Counted from the stretch's first letter, positions 34,920 through 43,943 are shown. The stretch is DNA of 64,000 nt from Chloroflexota bacterium (GCA_029561345.1 JAKQJC010000007.1:220792-284791), one strand, 5' to 3'. The notes: generated by a model from the sequence alone, not told the origin. Made by a program: numbers and translations.

Positions 34920-35897
34920 ATGACCAGCGCATCCTTTTCAATCGGTTCTGTCTCCGTGCAGGGTGATGTCATCCTCGCGCCAATGGATGGCCTCTCCGAC
35001 CAGCCATTCCGCAGCCTGGCTCGCCGCCTGGGCTCGGCCATGTCCTATACGGAATTTCTCTGTGCCGATGATGTTATTCATCACCGCCCTGGCATCGGGC
35101 GGCGTTTTGCGTTCGACCCCATGGAACGGCCCATCGCCTTCCAGATCCTGGATAATGACCCGCAGCGTATTCTTGAGGCTGCCCTCTTGCTTGAAAGATT
35201 CTCACCGGATGTGATCGATGTCAATCTGGGCTGTTCATCCCGCCATGTTTCGCAGCGCGGTTCCGGTTCAGGTATGCTGCGTGAGCCGCAGAAAATCGCC
35301 GCCACCTTTGCCCTGCTCACCCGCCATCTCTCCATCCCCGTCAGCGCAAAAATTCGCCTCGGCTGGGATGATTCCAGCCGCAACTATCTGGAGGTGGCCC
35401 ACATCATCCAGGAAAACGGCGGCAGCCTGCTGGCTGTTCACGGCCGCACCCGTCACCAGGCCTATTCCGGTGCGGCTGATTGGGATGCCATCGCTGAGGT
35501 CTGTTCATCCGTGTCCATTCCTGTCATCGCCAATGGTGACGTGCGCTCTGCCGCGGATATCACCCGCTTGAAAGACCACACCGGCTGCGCTGCAGTGATG
35601 ATTGGCCGGGCTGCCGTCGGCAATCCCTGGATCTTTTCGCGCCGCGACCGCCCGGAGATTCCGCCCGATGAAGTCTGTGCGACCATCAAAACCCACCTTG
35701 ATGCCGTTCTGGCTTTTTATGGCTCTCCCCATGGGCTGGTTTTATTTCGCAAATTTGCTCGCGGGTACCTCAGTCCTTATCATCCCGATCCCGCATTTTC
35801 ACACCGGCTTCTCACCGAAACCGACCCCTGTCAGTTTATGACTGAGGTAACCAGTTTTCTCAGCCAGGTAAATGCCCTCCCTCCCGCCTATTCCTGA
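34920..35897 (+). CDS. tRNA-dihydrouridine synthase
   Basis: FMN enzyme reducing uridine to dihydrouridine in tRNA D-loops. The 325 residues contain VILAPMDGLSDQPFRSLARR, the NLGCSSRHVSQRGSGSGML segment with the catalytic cysteine, SAKIRLGWDD, AVHGRTRHQAYSGAADW and MIGRAAVGNPWIF. All are standard for the DusA/B/C family; I cannot decide the subgroup. The ATG follows a terminator by 7 nt and has no Shine-Dalgarno sequence. Either the gene depends on readthrough or the true start is a little downstream (GTG near 34955). Confidence 0.93.
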   Translation: MTSASFSIGSVSVQGDVILAPMDGLSDQPFRSLARRLGSAMSYTEFLCADDVIHHRPGIGRRFAFDPMERPIAFQILDNDPQRILEAALLLERFSPDVIDVNLGCSSRHVSQRGSGSGMLREPQKIAATFALLTRHLSIPVSAKIRLGWDDSSRNYLEVAHIIQENGGSLLAVHGRTRHQAYSGAADWDAIAEVCSSVSIPVIANGDVRSAADITRLKDHTGCAAVMIGRAAVGNPWIFSRRDRPEIPPDEVCATIKTHLDAVLAFYGSPHGLVLFRKFARGYLSPYHPDPAFSHRLLTETDPCQFMTEVTSFLSQVNALPPAYS

Positions 35898-35935
35898 GTT
35901 GCTCTGCTTTCCCTTCTAATAATTCCCCTGTGTTA

Positions 35936-35944
35936 TGCTAAAAT
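35936..35944 (+). promoter_or_regulatory. Extended -10 promoter of the Ycf46/WD40 gene cluster
   Basis: TGCTAAAAT, the same extended -10 wording as at the sod promoter, lies about 50 nt before the first gene of the cluster. No good -35 box is seen at 16-18 bp spacing. AAGGAG follows at about 35981. Confidence 0.5.
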
Positions 35945-35994
35945 GGAACAGGATTGAATGAGGCATTATTCCAACAAAGTAAGGAGCATTTCCC

Positions 35995-36654
35995 ATGACC
36001 GACACATACCTTGAAAGCATCCTTGGAGAACGCGAAAGCATTCTCCTCGTCACCCGTCAACACTGGTTTGTTCTTTTCGCCGCCATCGTCCCCGAATTGG
36101 CTGTCATCATCGGCCTGGCTACCCTGGCCACCATCGCCATCACCCTTTTACCCACACTTCCATTTATTGGCATTGTGGGCTATTGTTTGATTGTCATCCC
36201 CGTCATCAGCCTCATCCGCGATTCGCTGTTCTATTATAATCAAAAGTATATTGTCACCAACCGCCGCGTCATTCAGATTTCAGGTGTGATCAACAAAAAT
36301 GTTATCGATTCCAATTTGGAAAAAGTCAATGACGTCAAAATGGTCCAGACCTTTTTTGGCCGTCTCTTTAATTACGGTGACATTGAAATCCTCACGGCCT
36401 CCGAACTGGGCGCCAACCTCTTCCGCCGCATTGGCGATCCAAAGAACTTTAAAACCGCCATGCTCAATGCCAAAGAAAAAATGGAAGGCTACGGTAATCC
36501 TTCCCTGCCCGTCAATATGCCCCCTGCCCAGCCAGCCCAGCCCCGCCAGGACATCCCCGCCCTCATTGAAAAACTCGATCAGCTGCGCCGCAACGGCATT
36601 ATCTCTGAAGAAGAGTTTCAACGCAAAAAGAATGAATTGTTGGCGAAAATCTGA
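35995..36654 (+). CDS. PH-domain (bPH2) membrane protein with C-terminal SHOCT motif
   Basis: A 219-residue protein opening the unusual cluster. Two transmembrane helices (residues about 27-75) are followed by a bacterial PH-like domain: YNQKYIVTNRRVIQISGVIN, LEKVNDVKMVQTFFGRLFNY and GDIEILTAS. A Pro/Gln linker leads to a SHOCT motif at the end (IPALIEKLDQLRRNGIISEE, then FQRKKNELLAKI). SHOCT tails are often involved in oligomerisation or targeting. Its stop overlaps the AAA+ gene start (TGATG), so it is co-translated with that ATPase and may anchor it at the membrane. That link is inference. Confidence 0.85.
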   Translation: MTDTYLESILGERESILLVTRQHWFVLFAAIVPELAVIIGLATLATIAITLLPTLPFIGIVGYCLIVIPVISLIRDSLFYYNQKYIVTNRRVIQISGVINKNVIDSNLEKVNDVKMVQTFFGRLFNYGDIEILTASELGANLFRRIGDPKNFKTAMLNAKEKMEGYGNPSLPVNMPPAQPAQPRQDIPALIEKLDQLRRNGIISEEEFQRKKNELLAKI

Positions 36655-38204
36655 TGACCGAGCCTGCTTCTGAACCCCGCCTCTTTGAGCGCCAGCTGGA
36701 TATCTATCTGCGGGCGCGTTTCACCCTCATTTTGCTGGTGACCTCTGAGGAAGAGCGCGCCATCCAGTCAATAAAATCTGTCTGCGAGCGCAGTCAGCGC
36801 TCCTGCATTGCCTGGGATCTGGCTGAGGGGTTCACCGAAGTGTTGAATGATGGCCAGCGCCCCGGCACCGCCCGCGATGCCGTCACCGCCCTTGAGCAAA
36901 TTGACAAGACCGATACCAACACCGTCTATGTGCTGAAAGATTTTCACGAAGCCTGGAACAATCCCCAGGTCAAGCGCAAATTGAAAAATGTCGCCCAACG
37001 CTGCAAATTCAACCGCAAATCGCTCATCGTCACCTCCAGCTCCAGCAAACTCCCGGATGAATTGCGCGACGAAGTGGTGGTGATTGAATTTTTGCCTCCG
37101 ACCGCCCCTGAGCTGGATGACGTTCTAAACCGCATCATCCAGACCCCCGGACTGAAAATCAAGGTCAACCTCACCTCGCTTGGGCGCGAAAAGCTCACCC
37201 AGGCTGCTCTCGGCCTGACGGCTGCCCAGGCCCAGCGTGTGTTCGCCAAGGCCATCGTCTCCGATGGCTTTCTGGATGACCGCGCCATTTCACTGGTCAC
37301 TGAAGAGAAAAAGCAGATTATCCGCGAAAGCGAAGCCCTGGAGTTCTACCCGGCCTCTGAAACCCCTGATGATGTGGGCGGGCTTGGGGTCTTGAAAAGC
37401 TGGCTGCGCCTGCGCGAACAGGCTTTTACCCAGCGCGCCCGCGATTACGGCCTGCCCTCTCCCAAGGGCATTGCCCTCATCGGCATCCCCGGCACGGGTA
37501 AAAGCCTCACTGCAAAAATGATCGGCGGCCTCTGGCGCCTGCCCCTGCTGCGCCTGGATGTGGGTTCCCTTTTCGGCAGCCTGGTGGGCGAATCGGAAGA
37601 ACGCGCCCGCCGCGCGCTGCGTCTGGCCGAGACCGTTGCCCCCTGCATTATCTGGATTGATGAAATGGAGAAAGCCCTTTCTCACGGCGGCCTGGACAGC
37701 GGCACCAGCACCCGCGTTTTCGGCACCATCCTCACCTGGATGCAGGAAAAAACCGCTCCCTGTTTTGTGGTGGCCACCGCCAACGACATCTCTTCACTGC
37801 CCCCAGAGCTGCTGCGTAAAGGCCGTTTCGATGAGATCTTCTTCCTCGACCTGCCCAACCGTGCCGAACGTGCTGAGATTTTTGCCGTTCATTTGCGCAA
37901 GCGCCGCCGCCTCCAGCAGGATTATGACCTGGCCCGGCTGGCTGAAGCCTCCGAAGGCTATGTTGGCGCAGAAATCGAGCAGGCCATCATCGACGCCATG
38001 TACGTTGGCTTCAACGCCGGCCGTGAATTCACCACCCAGGATATCGCCGACGCCCTGCAAAAACAGGTGCCGCTTTCCGTTTCGCAGCGTGAAACCATCG
38101 AGCACCTGCGCTCCTGGCTGCACGAGGGCCGCGCCCTTTCGGCTTCCCAATCCGATGCCGGTGAGGAGCCGCAACCCTTCCTGAATATCCAATTGAACCC
38201 ATGA
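36654..38204 (+). CDS. Ycf46-like AAA+ ATPase
   Basis: A 516-residue AAA+ protein with the full look of the plastid/cyanobacterial Ycf46 family. The N-terminal domain (1-225) is family specific. The linker [10 protein letters not shown] leads into [20 protein letters not shown], then Walker [30 protein letters not shown], Walker [13 protein letters not shown], sensor 1 FVVATAND, and the arginine-finger region [17 protein letters not shown]. No protease domain or membrane span is present. Ycf46 function is largely unknown; from memory it has been linked to carbon acquisition in cyanobacteria. It overlaps neighbours on both sides (TGATG, ATGA). An unfoldase/remodelling role with the Hsp70 pair downstream is plausible. 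Confidence 0.9.
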   Translation: MTEPASEPRLFERQLDIYLRARFTLILLVTSEEERAIQSIKSVCERSQRSCIAWDLAEGFTEVLNDGQRPGTARDAVTALEQIDKTDTNTVYVLKDFHEAWNNPQVKRKLKNVAQRCKFNRKSLIVTSSSSKLPDELRDEVVVIEFLPPTAPELDDVLNRIIQTPGLKIKVNLTSLGREKLTQAALGLTAAQAQRVFAKAIVSDGFLDDRAISLVTEEKKQIIRESEALEFYPASETPDDVGGLGVLKSWLRLREQAFTQRARDYGLPSPKGIALIGIPGTGKSLTAKMIGGLWRLPLLRLDVGSLFGSLVGESEERARRALRLAETVAPCIIWIDEMEKALSHGGLDSGTSTRVFGTILTWMQEKTAPCFVVATANDISSLPPELLRKGRFDEIFFLDLPNRAERAEIFAVHLRKRRRLQQDYDLARLAEASEGYVGAEIEQAIIDAMYVGFNAGREFTTQDIADALQKQVPLSVSQRETIEHLRSWLHEGRALSASQSDAGEEPQPFLNIQLNP

Positions 38205-40642
38205 CCCAGGCTCCTCCCCAGCGCCGGGAACCGCTGCCTTCCAAGGGGCAGGTTCAGGTATGGAAGATAGACCTCTATAACAAAACCCTCCTGATCGGTT
38301 GGGCGGTGCGCCAGCTTGCTTTTTCTCACCTGACCCATGCCGCTTCCATCGGCAGCCGCGATGCTTCGCTTGTTCTGGCAAAAGCCCTGGTTGATCACCC
38401 TAACGGCGACGTGCGCGCCAATTGCGCCGCCTTTTTCTCTGAGCCCGCTTCACTCAATCAGGCAGTTACCAACGCCATGTGGCAGGTCTGGCATCAGACC
38501 CGCCACCCTTTGATGTTGGAACTGCTCTTGCGCCGCAACAAAGCTGCCAACACCTATGAACTCTATATCCTTTCCCTGACCAAGTTAAATCAGCTTCAGG
38601 AAGCAGCTGCCATTGAAGCTTTTTATGTTAAACCAGTCGTTGACCTTCTCTTTGATTCCGACCCCGAATTGCGCCAGCGGGCCCAAATCATCCTGGCCTC
38701 CCTGCAAAATGCCTCAGCGCGCACCCAGCTCTGCAGCATTTGGGCCAAAACCAGTCTTGAACAACTGGTCGATCCGATAAAAAGGCTGAACCACCTCCCC
38801 CGCGGCCCCATTGAACTGCGCGTTCCAGTCGCGCTGCTGCTTGACCGGCGGAAAGACCTTGGAAAAATTTCCGCCGAAGCTGTCCCGGTTTTGCATCAAA
38901 TTTGCGCCGGAAAATACCCCGCCCTGGCTCAGGAAGCCGAGAAAGCCCTGCTCACCCTCACCCAGCCTGAGGCCAGAGATGCCTTATGCAAAATCTTTAT
39001 TGATACCGCCGATCCGCTGGCCTGCCGCCTGTCGCTTCAGGCTGGCTATTTGCCCTCCGACACCTCCCAGCGGGTGCTGTTCCTCTTCCTTGCCGAACAA
39101 TGGGATGCCTATTCAGATCTCGATTTTGATCATTCCATCCTGGGCGTTTTCTTCAACACCGCCGATACTCCTCTGCGCCTGCGCCTGATCCGCACCCTGC
39201 AGAAAATTGGCCACATGGATTGGCTCCCTCAATCCATGCACGGCGAAGATAACAACCAGTTGAATGATACCGAAGCCGATGCCATGATTCGCATGCTGGT
39301 GGAGCACAAATCATGGGAACGCCTCTGGAATCTGGTGTTTGAGCTTTCTCCCTATTGGGGCGCAGTGATCCTGGAGCATCTGCGCCGTCACCTGTGGCAG
39401 CCCACCGCACCTGATGAAATCGCTCTTTTTCAGGAATTCGCCCATCTGAACCTCACCCCCGGCGAAATGAAAAATATCTTTGCCCGGATATATGCCAACC
39501 CGGCCATTAAACAGGCTCAACTGCGTTTTTCAGGCCGTATGAACGATCTCGCTTTTGCCCCCCATCAGCCCTGGCTGGCCCTCGGTTCAGGCAACGGCCG
39601 GGTCACCCTCTGGAATTATCAGAAAGGGGAAACCCATGCGGTTTTGAATTCTTTTGACCATGCCATTGGCCAGGTCGCCTTCTCCAGCAGCGGTGCCCTG
39701 CTCTGCGCGGAACGCACCAATAAAACCGAGGCAGCCTGCTCCCTCTATTCCTGGAAAGATGGCCAGCTGGACCGCATCGCCAAATGCAAAGGCTCCTTCA
39801 CCAGCCTGAACAGTGTGGATGATCATGTGCTTACTTCAAGCCGTGATGGACGGGTTGCGCTTTGGAATGTGCAGACCCATGCCAAACGCGCCGAAACCTT
39901 CTTTTCTGATTGGATGCGCGCAGCCCATGTCTCACCCGATCAACAGGTGGCGGTGTTTTTGGATGATAATCAGGTGACCCTCCTGAGTCTGCCAACCCTC
40001 CAGATCATTCCGGCGCAGTTCTCTTTTGCCGATGGCCATTATCACGGCATTCAAACCCGCGGCGTGCCGCGCAGCGCCTCCTTTGTTCCGCCCGGCAGCA
40101 GCCTGCTGATTGGCAAAGCCAATGGCAATGTGATCTATTCTGAATTCCAGCCTGCCGCAGATCAGAACCTCTTCTCCATCAAAAACACATTTATTGAACC
40201 CTTCGATGCCGGCGTGGTGAGCATGGAATATCTCCCTGAAATGGATGTGTTGATTGCCGCATCCGCTGACGGCTTTATCCGTTTTTATCAATATTCCTCC
40301 AAGGTGCTGGCTGCCCGCCTTCAGGTTGAAGATGAAACCATCACTTCCCTGAAAATCTCCCCGGATGCCCAATTTATGGCAGTTGGCACCCGCGAAGCCT
40401 CCATGACGCTCTGGGATCTCCGCCTGCTGCGCGTTTCAGGCCTTCTGAATTACCCGGTGGCTTCCACCTCCAGCGCCGATTATGCCCTGGTCAAAAGCCT
40501 GCTGCAATGCAAAGGCATCCCTGAAGATATCATGAAAATGCTCCATCATCTTGAAGGGCTTTATCATCACCGTTTCCGCTATGATATCCTGGTGGATGAA
40601 GCCCCTGCCATTTCCTATGGCGATTTTGATATTTTATTGTGA
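38201..40642 (+). CDS. HEAT-like/WD40 repeat protein, paralogue 1
   Basis: An 813-residue protein. Residues about 25-440 are alpha-helical and HEAT-like (RDASLVLAKALVDHPNGDVR, then paired helices). About 445-745 is a degenerate seven-bladed WD40 propeller with blades such as MNDLAFAPHQPWLALGSGNG, DGRVALWNVQ and EASMTLWDLR. The last 65 residues are a helix followed by the tail RYDILVDEAPAISYGDFDILL. The segment around 290-420 (DLDFDHSIL, LRLRLIRTLQKIGHMDW, LVEHKSWERLWNL) is clearly homologous to the second WD40 protein at 43944, so the two arose by duplication. No enzymatic motif is present. It overlaps the AAA+ gene by 4 nt. A scaffold or substrate-adaptor role is inferred. Confidence 0.85.
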   Translation: MTQAPPQRREPLPSKGQVQVWKIDLYNKTLLIGWAVRQLAFSHLTHAASIGSRDASLVLAKALVDHPNGDVRANCAAFFSEPASLNQAVTNAMWQVWHQTRHPLMLELLLRRNKAANTYELYILSLTKLNQLQEAAAIEAFYVKPVVDLLFDSDPELRQRAQIILASLQNASARTQLCSIWAKTSLEQLVDPIKRLNHLPRGPIELRVPVALLLDRRKDLGKISAEAVPVLHQICAGKYPALAQEAEKALLTLTQPEARDALCKIFIDTADPLACRLSLQAGYLPSDTSQRVLFLFLAEQWDAYSDLDFDHSILGVFFNTADTPLRLRLIRTLQKIGHMDWLPQSMHGEDNNQLNDTEADAMIRMLVEHKSWERLWNLVFELSPYWGAVILEHLRRHLWQPTAPDEIALFQEFAHLNLTPGEMKNIFARIYANPAIKQAQLRFSGRMNDLAFAPHQPWLALGSGNGRVTLWNYQKGETHAVLNSFDHAIGQVAFSSSGALLCAERTNKTEAACSLYSWKDGQLDRIAKCKGSFTSLNSVDDHVLTSSRDGRVALWNVQTHAKRAETFFSDWMRAAHVSPDQQVAVFLDDNQVTLLSLPTLQIIPAQFSFADGHYHGIQTRGVPRSASFVPPGSSLLIGKANGNVIYSEFQPAADQNLFSIKNTFIEPFDAGVVSMEYLPEMDVLIAASADGFIRFYQYSSKVLAARLQVEDETITSLKISPDAQFMAVGTREASMTLWDLRLLRVSGLLNYPVASTSSADYALVKSLLQCKGIPEDIMKMLHHLEGLYHHRFRYDILVDEAPAISYGDFDILL

Positions 40643-40652
40643 AGGTGTGACC

Positions 40653-41159
40653 ATGCTGGACAACCTGCGCCATCTATTTGATAAACAACCCTCTGACCCG
40701 CCAGAAATTCTCGAGCTCAAAAACAAAATTCGCAGTCTGCAAATCGAACTCGATGAACAAAAACTGGCCAATGACCGCTTAAAACAGGATTTGCAAACTC
40801 TCGCGGATCAGGCTGCACATCTCACCCGCCAAAGCGAAGAAACCTGGCGTGAAAATCTCATTCAATCCGCGGCAACCCCCGCGGCCCATCTGATCACCCA
40901 GGCCCGCCTGATGCAAAGCAAACCCGTCGCAGCGCAAGATATTCTGGCCACATCCCGCCGCCTTTTACGGATTTTCGAGGACCTGGGCATGAGTGCAGAG
41001 GGTGAACCCGGCCAGGAGACCGCTTTTGACCCCCAATTGCATGTTCCTCTGCAAGCTGGAGAACAAATTGCGCCCGGAGAACCGGTGCGAATTCGCTTCG
41101 TTTTAATCCGTTATCAGGGTAAAATACTTCGCAAAGCCCAGGTAGATAGGAGCGCGTAA
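40653..41159 (+). CDS. GrpE-like nucleotide-exchange factor
   Basis: A 168-residue protein with GrpE architecture. Residues about 15-80 form a long coiled coil (ILELKNKIRSLQIELDEQKL). The C-terminal head carries FEDLGMSAEGEPGQETAFDP, HVPLQAGEQI and VLIRYQGKILRKAQVDRS, which echo GrpE's FDPxxHEA and GYxxxxRxLRxAxV motifs with divergence. GrpE releases ADP from Hsp70. Directly next to the Hsp70-like gene (6 nt), it is probably that protein's dedicated exchange factor. The frame is open upstream inside the WD40 gene; ATG 40653 follows GAAGGTG and gives a natural N-terminus. Confidence 0.75.
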   Translation: MLDNLRHLFDKQPSDPPEILELKNKIRSLQIELDEQKLANDRLKQDLQTLADQAAHLTRQSEETWRENLIQSAATPAAHLITQARLMQSKPVAAQDILATSRRLLRIFEDLGMSAEGEPGQETAFDPQLHVPLQAGEQIAPGEPVRIRFVLIRYQGKILRKAQVDRSA

Positions 41160-41165
41160 GTTTTT

Positions 41166-42761
41166 ATGACCGGACGCATGGCTGTCGATTTCGGCACTTC
41201 AAAAACCGTGGTGGCCCTGTGGGATGATATCCGCAAAGAGGCTGCCCCTCAGGCGATTCCCGATTACAGTCTGCTCATCCAGCAGGGTGCTGAGCAGGTT
41301 TCTCTCATTCCCTCGCTCATCCACTACACAGATGATCACCGGCGCTGGATCGGCGCTCAGGTGGTCAATCAGAACCTGACGCAATCCCCCCACACCTTCC
41401 GTTGGATGAAGCGCTATATCAGCCACCGCAGCCCCATTCGCCTGCGCATCTCCGGCAAAGAGATCACCCCTTTTGACGCCGGCCGTGACTTTCTGAGCAG
41501 CATTCTCATCCTGGCCGCCCAAACTTTCCAGATTGGCGACGAAGAGATTGCCCTCACCGTGCCGGTCGAAGCCTATGAACACTATGAAGACTGGCTGGCA
41601 AACACCGCCAGCACTGCCGGATTGGGCCGTTACCGCATCATTGATGAGCCCTCGGCTGCCGCTCTGGGCTACGGCACCCATATTCAACCCGGTCATATTT
41701 ACCTGATCTTCGATTTCGGCGGGGGCACCCTTCACGCCACCGTCGTTTTGATGGAAGAGTCTGATTCCTCTGCCACCGGCCGCCGCTGCCGCGTGCTGGG
41801 AAAAGCTGGCCGCGAAATTGGCGGCAGTTCTATTGATCAATGGCTCTTTCAAGATGCCCTGCGCCAGAATCAGCGCAGTGATATGGATGAAGAAATCCGC
41901 CGCCTCAGCAACAGTTTGCTGATGGAGTGTGAGGAAGCGAAAAAACGTCTCTCCTATGGGGATCGCGCCGAGCTTTCAATCATGAATCCCGATACTGGCG
42001 CCATCCTTGCGGCTGAATGGACCCGCACCAGCTTTGAAGATTTACTTGACCGCAATGATCTCTTCGCCGGTGTCAACCAGGTGGTCCGCTCGGCCCTTAA
42101 TGCGGCTCGCGAGCGCGGTTATAAGGAAGATGACATCAAAGCCGCCCTGATGGTTGGCGGCAGCAGCCTCATCCCCTCTGTCCAGCGCACCCTGCGCCAG
42201 TTTTTCGGCAAAGAGCGCCTTTTTGCTGACCATCCCTTCGATGCCATTGCCCGCGGCGGCGCCGCCTTTATTGCCGGCGTGGATTTTTATGACCATATTC
42301 AACACGATTATGCCATTCGCTATACCAATCCACAAAAAGGAGGGTATGATTATCATACCCTGGTTGAACGCGGCACAGCCTACCCCACTACTGAACCCAT
42401 TGAGGTTTTGAACATCAAGGCCTCCTACCCCAACCAGACCCAGCTTGGATTGGCCATTTTTGAAATGGGTGAACAGCGTTCTGCGTCTGAAAATTCAAGA
42501 CCGGTCGAGCTGGTTTTTGACCCCAGCGGCGCTGCCCGCATCATGCCCATTTCACCCGCTGAACAGGAACGCCGCTCGCTATTCTGGATGAACGAAAAAA
42601 GCCCAACCTTTCTGACGGCGGATCCCCCTGGCGTCCAGGGAGAAGATCGCTTCCGGGTCGAATTCAACATCGATGCCAACAAACGGCTCCTGATCACCGT
42701 TCGCGACCTGAAAACCGGCCAGTTGACCCATAAAGATTATCCTGTTGTAAAATTGACCTGA
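41166..42761 (+). CDS. Hsp70-like chaperone lacking the C-terminal lid
   Basis: A 531-residue DnaK-like protein. The ATPase domain (1-390) has MAVDFGTSKTVVALW (phosphate 1), the IIDEPSAAALGYG connect motif, IYLIFDFGGGTLHATVV (phosphate 2) and ALMVGGSSLIPSVQRTL (adenosine). Residues about 395-531 resemble the substrate-binding beta sandwich (VERGTAYPTTEPI and RFRVEFNIDANKRLLITVRD). The protein stops there, so the helical lid of normal DnaK (about 600-640 residues) is absent. No J-domain gene is in the window. It sits between the GrpE-like and DUF1257 genes, with AAAGGAGG after it for the next start. A specialised, non-housekeeping Hsp70 is likely. Confidence 0.9.
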   Translation: MTGRMAVDFGTSKTVVALWDDIRKEAAPQAIPDYSLLIQQGAEQVSLIPSLIHYTDDHRRWIGAQVVNQNLTQSPHTFRWMKRYISHRSPIRLRISGKEITPFDAGRDFLSSILILAAQTFQIGDEEIALTVPVEAYEHYEDWLANTASTAGLGRYRIIDEPSAAALGYGTHIQPGHIYLIFDFGGGTLHATVVLMEESDSSATGRRCRVLGKAGREIGGSSIDQWLFQDALRQNQRSDMDEEIRRLSNSLLMECEEAKKRLSYGDRAELSIMNPDTGAILAAEWTRTSFEDLLDRNDLFAGVNQVVRSALNAARERGYKEDDIKAALMVGGSSLIPSVQRTLRQFFGKERLFADHPFDAIARGGAAFIAGVDFYDHIQHDYAIRYTNPQKGGYDYHTLVERGTAYPTTEPIEVLNIKASYPNQTQLGLAIFEMGEQRSASENSRPVELVFDPSGAARIMPISPAEQERRSLFWMNEKSPTFLTADPPGVQGEDRFRVEFNIDANKRLLITVRDLKTGQLTHKDYPVVKLT

Positions 42762-42779
42762 TCATAAAAGGAGGTCTGC

Positions 42780-43157
42780 ATGTCCCATATCACCAGCATC
42801 CGCACCAGCATGGTGGAGAAAGAGGCCCTGCTCCAGGCACTTAAAGACCTGGGATACAAACCTCAGGAATCCGAGCAAATTGAGGGCTACGGCGGCCGCA
42901 AGGTGAAAGTTGAAATCAAGGTTCCCATTGTGCTCAGCGCCGACATTGGCTTTTACCGCCTCGGAGAAAGCTATGCGGCAGTGGCCGATTGGGCCATGGT
43001 CCGCCTGAACCGCGATGAATTTCTGAGCAAACTCAACCAGCGCTACGCCTACCACGCCGCCAAAAACCGCCTTGAATCTCAGGGCTTCACCCTTGTTGAA
43101 GAAGAAGATATTAAAAACAAGGGCCAGATTCGCCTTGTTCTACGCCGGACCGTCTGA
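42780..43157 (+). CDS. DUF1257 (Ycf35-family) protein
   Basis: A 125-residue soluble protein resembling DUF1257, the family of plastid Ycf35, of unknown function. The N-terminus MSHITSIRTSMVEKEALLQ and LKDLGYKPQESEQIEGYGG are the hallmark. DIGFYRLGESYAAVADWAMV and LNQRYAYHAAKNRLESQGFTL follow. Strong RBS (AAAGGAGG). In cyanobacteria, from memory, this family is found close to DUF2997 proteins, the same pairing as here. Its co-occurrence with a Ycf46-type ATPase in one operon suggests that two orphan plastid families belong to one pathway. Confidence 0.85.
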   Translation: MSHITSIRTSMVEKEALLQALKDLGYKPQESEQIEGYGGRKVKVEIKVPIVLSADIGFYRLGESYAAVADWAMVRLNRDEFLSKLNQRYAYHAAKNRLESQGFTLVEEEDIKNKGQIRLVLRRTV

Positions 43158-43169
43158 CAGGAGGACGAA

Positions 43170-43382
43170 ATGGAAATTCAGGAAGTTGAAATCATCATTG
43201 GCAAAAACGGCGAAGTTCAGGTCCATGTCACCGGAGTCAAAGGCCAGGCCTGCCTTGAAATCACCCGCGGCCTCGAAGAAGCCCTCGGCGGCCAGGTGCT
43301 CAATCGCGAAATGACCGCTGAAGCCCTCGAACAGCCCGAAGAAGTGCAGAACCAGCTCTACAACCGCACATCAAAGAAGTGA
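43170..43382 (+). CDS. DUF2997 small protein
   Basis: A 70-residue protein matching DUF2997: VEIIIGKNGEVQVHVTGVKG, then CLEITRGLEEALGG. The single cysteine in GQACLEI is part of the family pattern. The C-terminus is charged and ends NRTSKK. Strong RBS (CAGGAGG), 12 nt after DUF1257. Its stop overlaps the GTG start of the radical-SAM gene, so the two are translationally coupled. It could be a substrate or a carrier for that enzyme; this is inference. Confidence 0.82.
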   Translation: MEIQEVEIIIGKNGEVQVHVTGVKGQACLEITRGLEEALGGQVLNREMTAEALEQPEEVQNQLYNRTSKK

Positions 43383-43939
43383 ACCCAACCCTGCGCGTTC
43401 ATCATCTATGCGAAAGCAGCCGCTCAAACGGCCCGGGGGACCGGGCCGTTTTATGGCTCCAGGGATGCACCTTCGCCTGTCCGGGTTGTTATAATCCCCA
43501 GACTCATTCATTGCAGGGCGGCCGGCCTGTTGAAATCGTCTCCCTCCTGGATTGGTTTTTGGGTCTCACAAAGACCGGCCTGACCATCAGCGGCGGTGAA
43601 CCTATGCTTCAGGCAGAACCGCTGAACATGTTTCTATCGCTTATCCGCGTCAACTTGCCCGATGCATCCATCCTTCTCTTTTCTGGTTTCACTCGCGCAG
43701 AAATCTGCGCTGATCCGCAAAAAGAATCCGTTGCCCGCTGCTGTGATGTGCTCATCACCGGCCGCTATCAGGCAGAACAACGCCTGGCCCACAGTTTGCT
43801 TGGCTCCGCCAATAAAGAAATTCATTGTCTCACTTCCCGGCATACCCCGGAAGAAATTGCGCAAACCCCGGTTTCAGAAATTTTGATTGACTCGGAAGGA
43901 AATATCACTCTGACGGGCATTGATCCGCTTAAATGGTAA
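43379..43939 (+). CDS. Short radical-SAM enzyme (NrdG/activase-like)
   Basis: A 186-residue 4Fe-4S single-cluster radical-SAM protein. The cluster motif is CTFACPGC (CxxxCxxC) within AVLWLQGCTFACPGCYNPQT, and the SAM-binding GGEP is in LTISGGEPMLQ. Its length and layout match activases of anaerobic ribonucleotide reductase or pyruvate formate-lyase. No glycyl-radical enzyme is in the window, so its target is probably another protein of the cluster. The start is GTG 43379 (GTGA overlap with DUF2997); the preceding gene's AAGAAG is a weak Shine-Dalgarno sequence. The second WD40 gene begins 4 nt after its stop. Confidence 0.9.
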   Translation: MNPTLRVHHLCESSRSNGPGDRAVLWLQGCTFACPGCYNPQTHSLQGGRPVEIVSLLDWFLGLTKTGLTISGGEPMLQAEPLNMFLSLIRVNLPDASILLFSGFTRAEICADPQKESVARCCDVLITGRYQAEQRLAHSLLGSANKEIHCLTSRHTPEEIAQTPVSEILIDSEGNITLTGIDPLKW

Positions 43940-43943
43940 CCGC

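Noticed and set aside
41199..41852. A 217-codon minus-strand frame inside the Hsp70-like gene
   Set aside because: Shadow frame; the sense strand has all the nucleotide-binding motifs.
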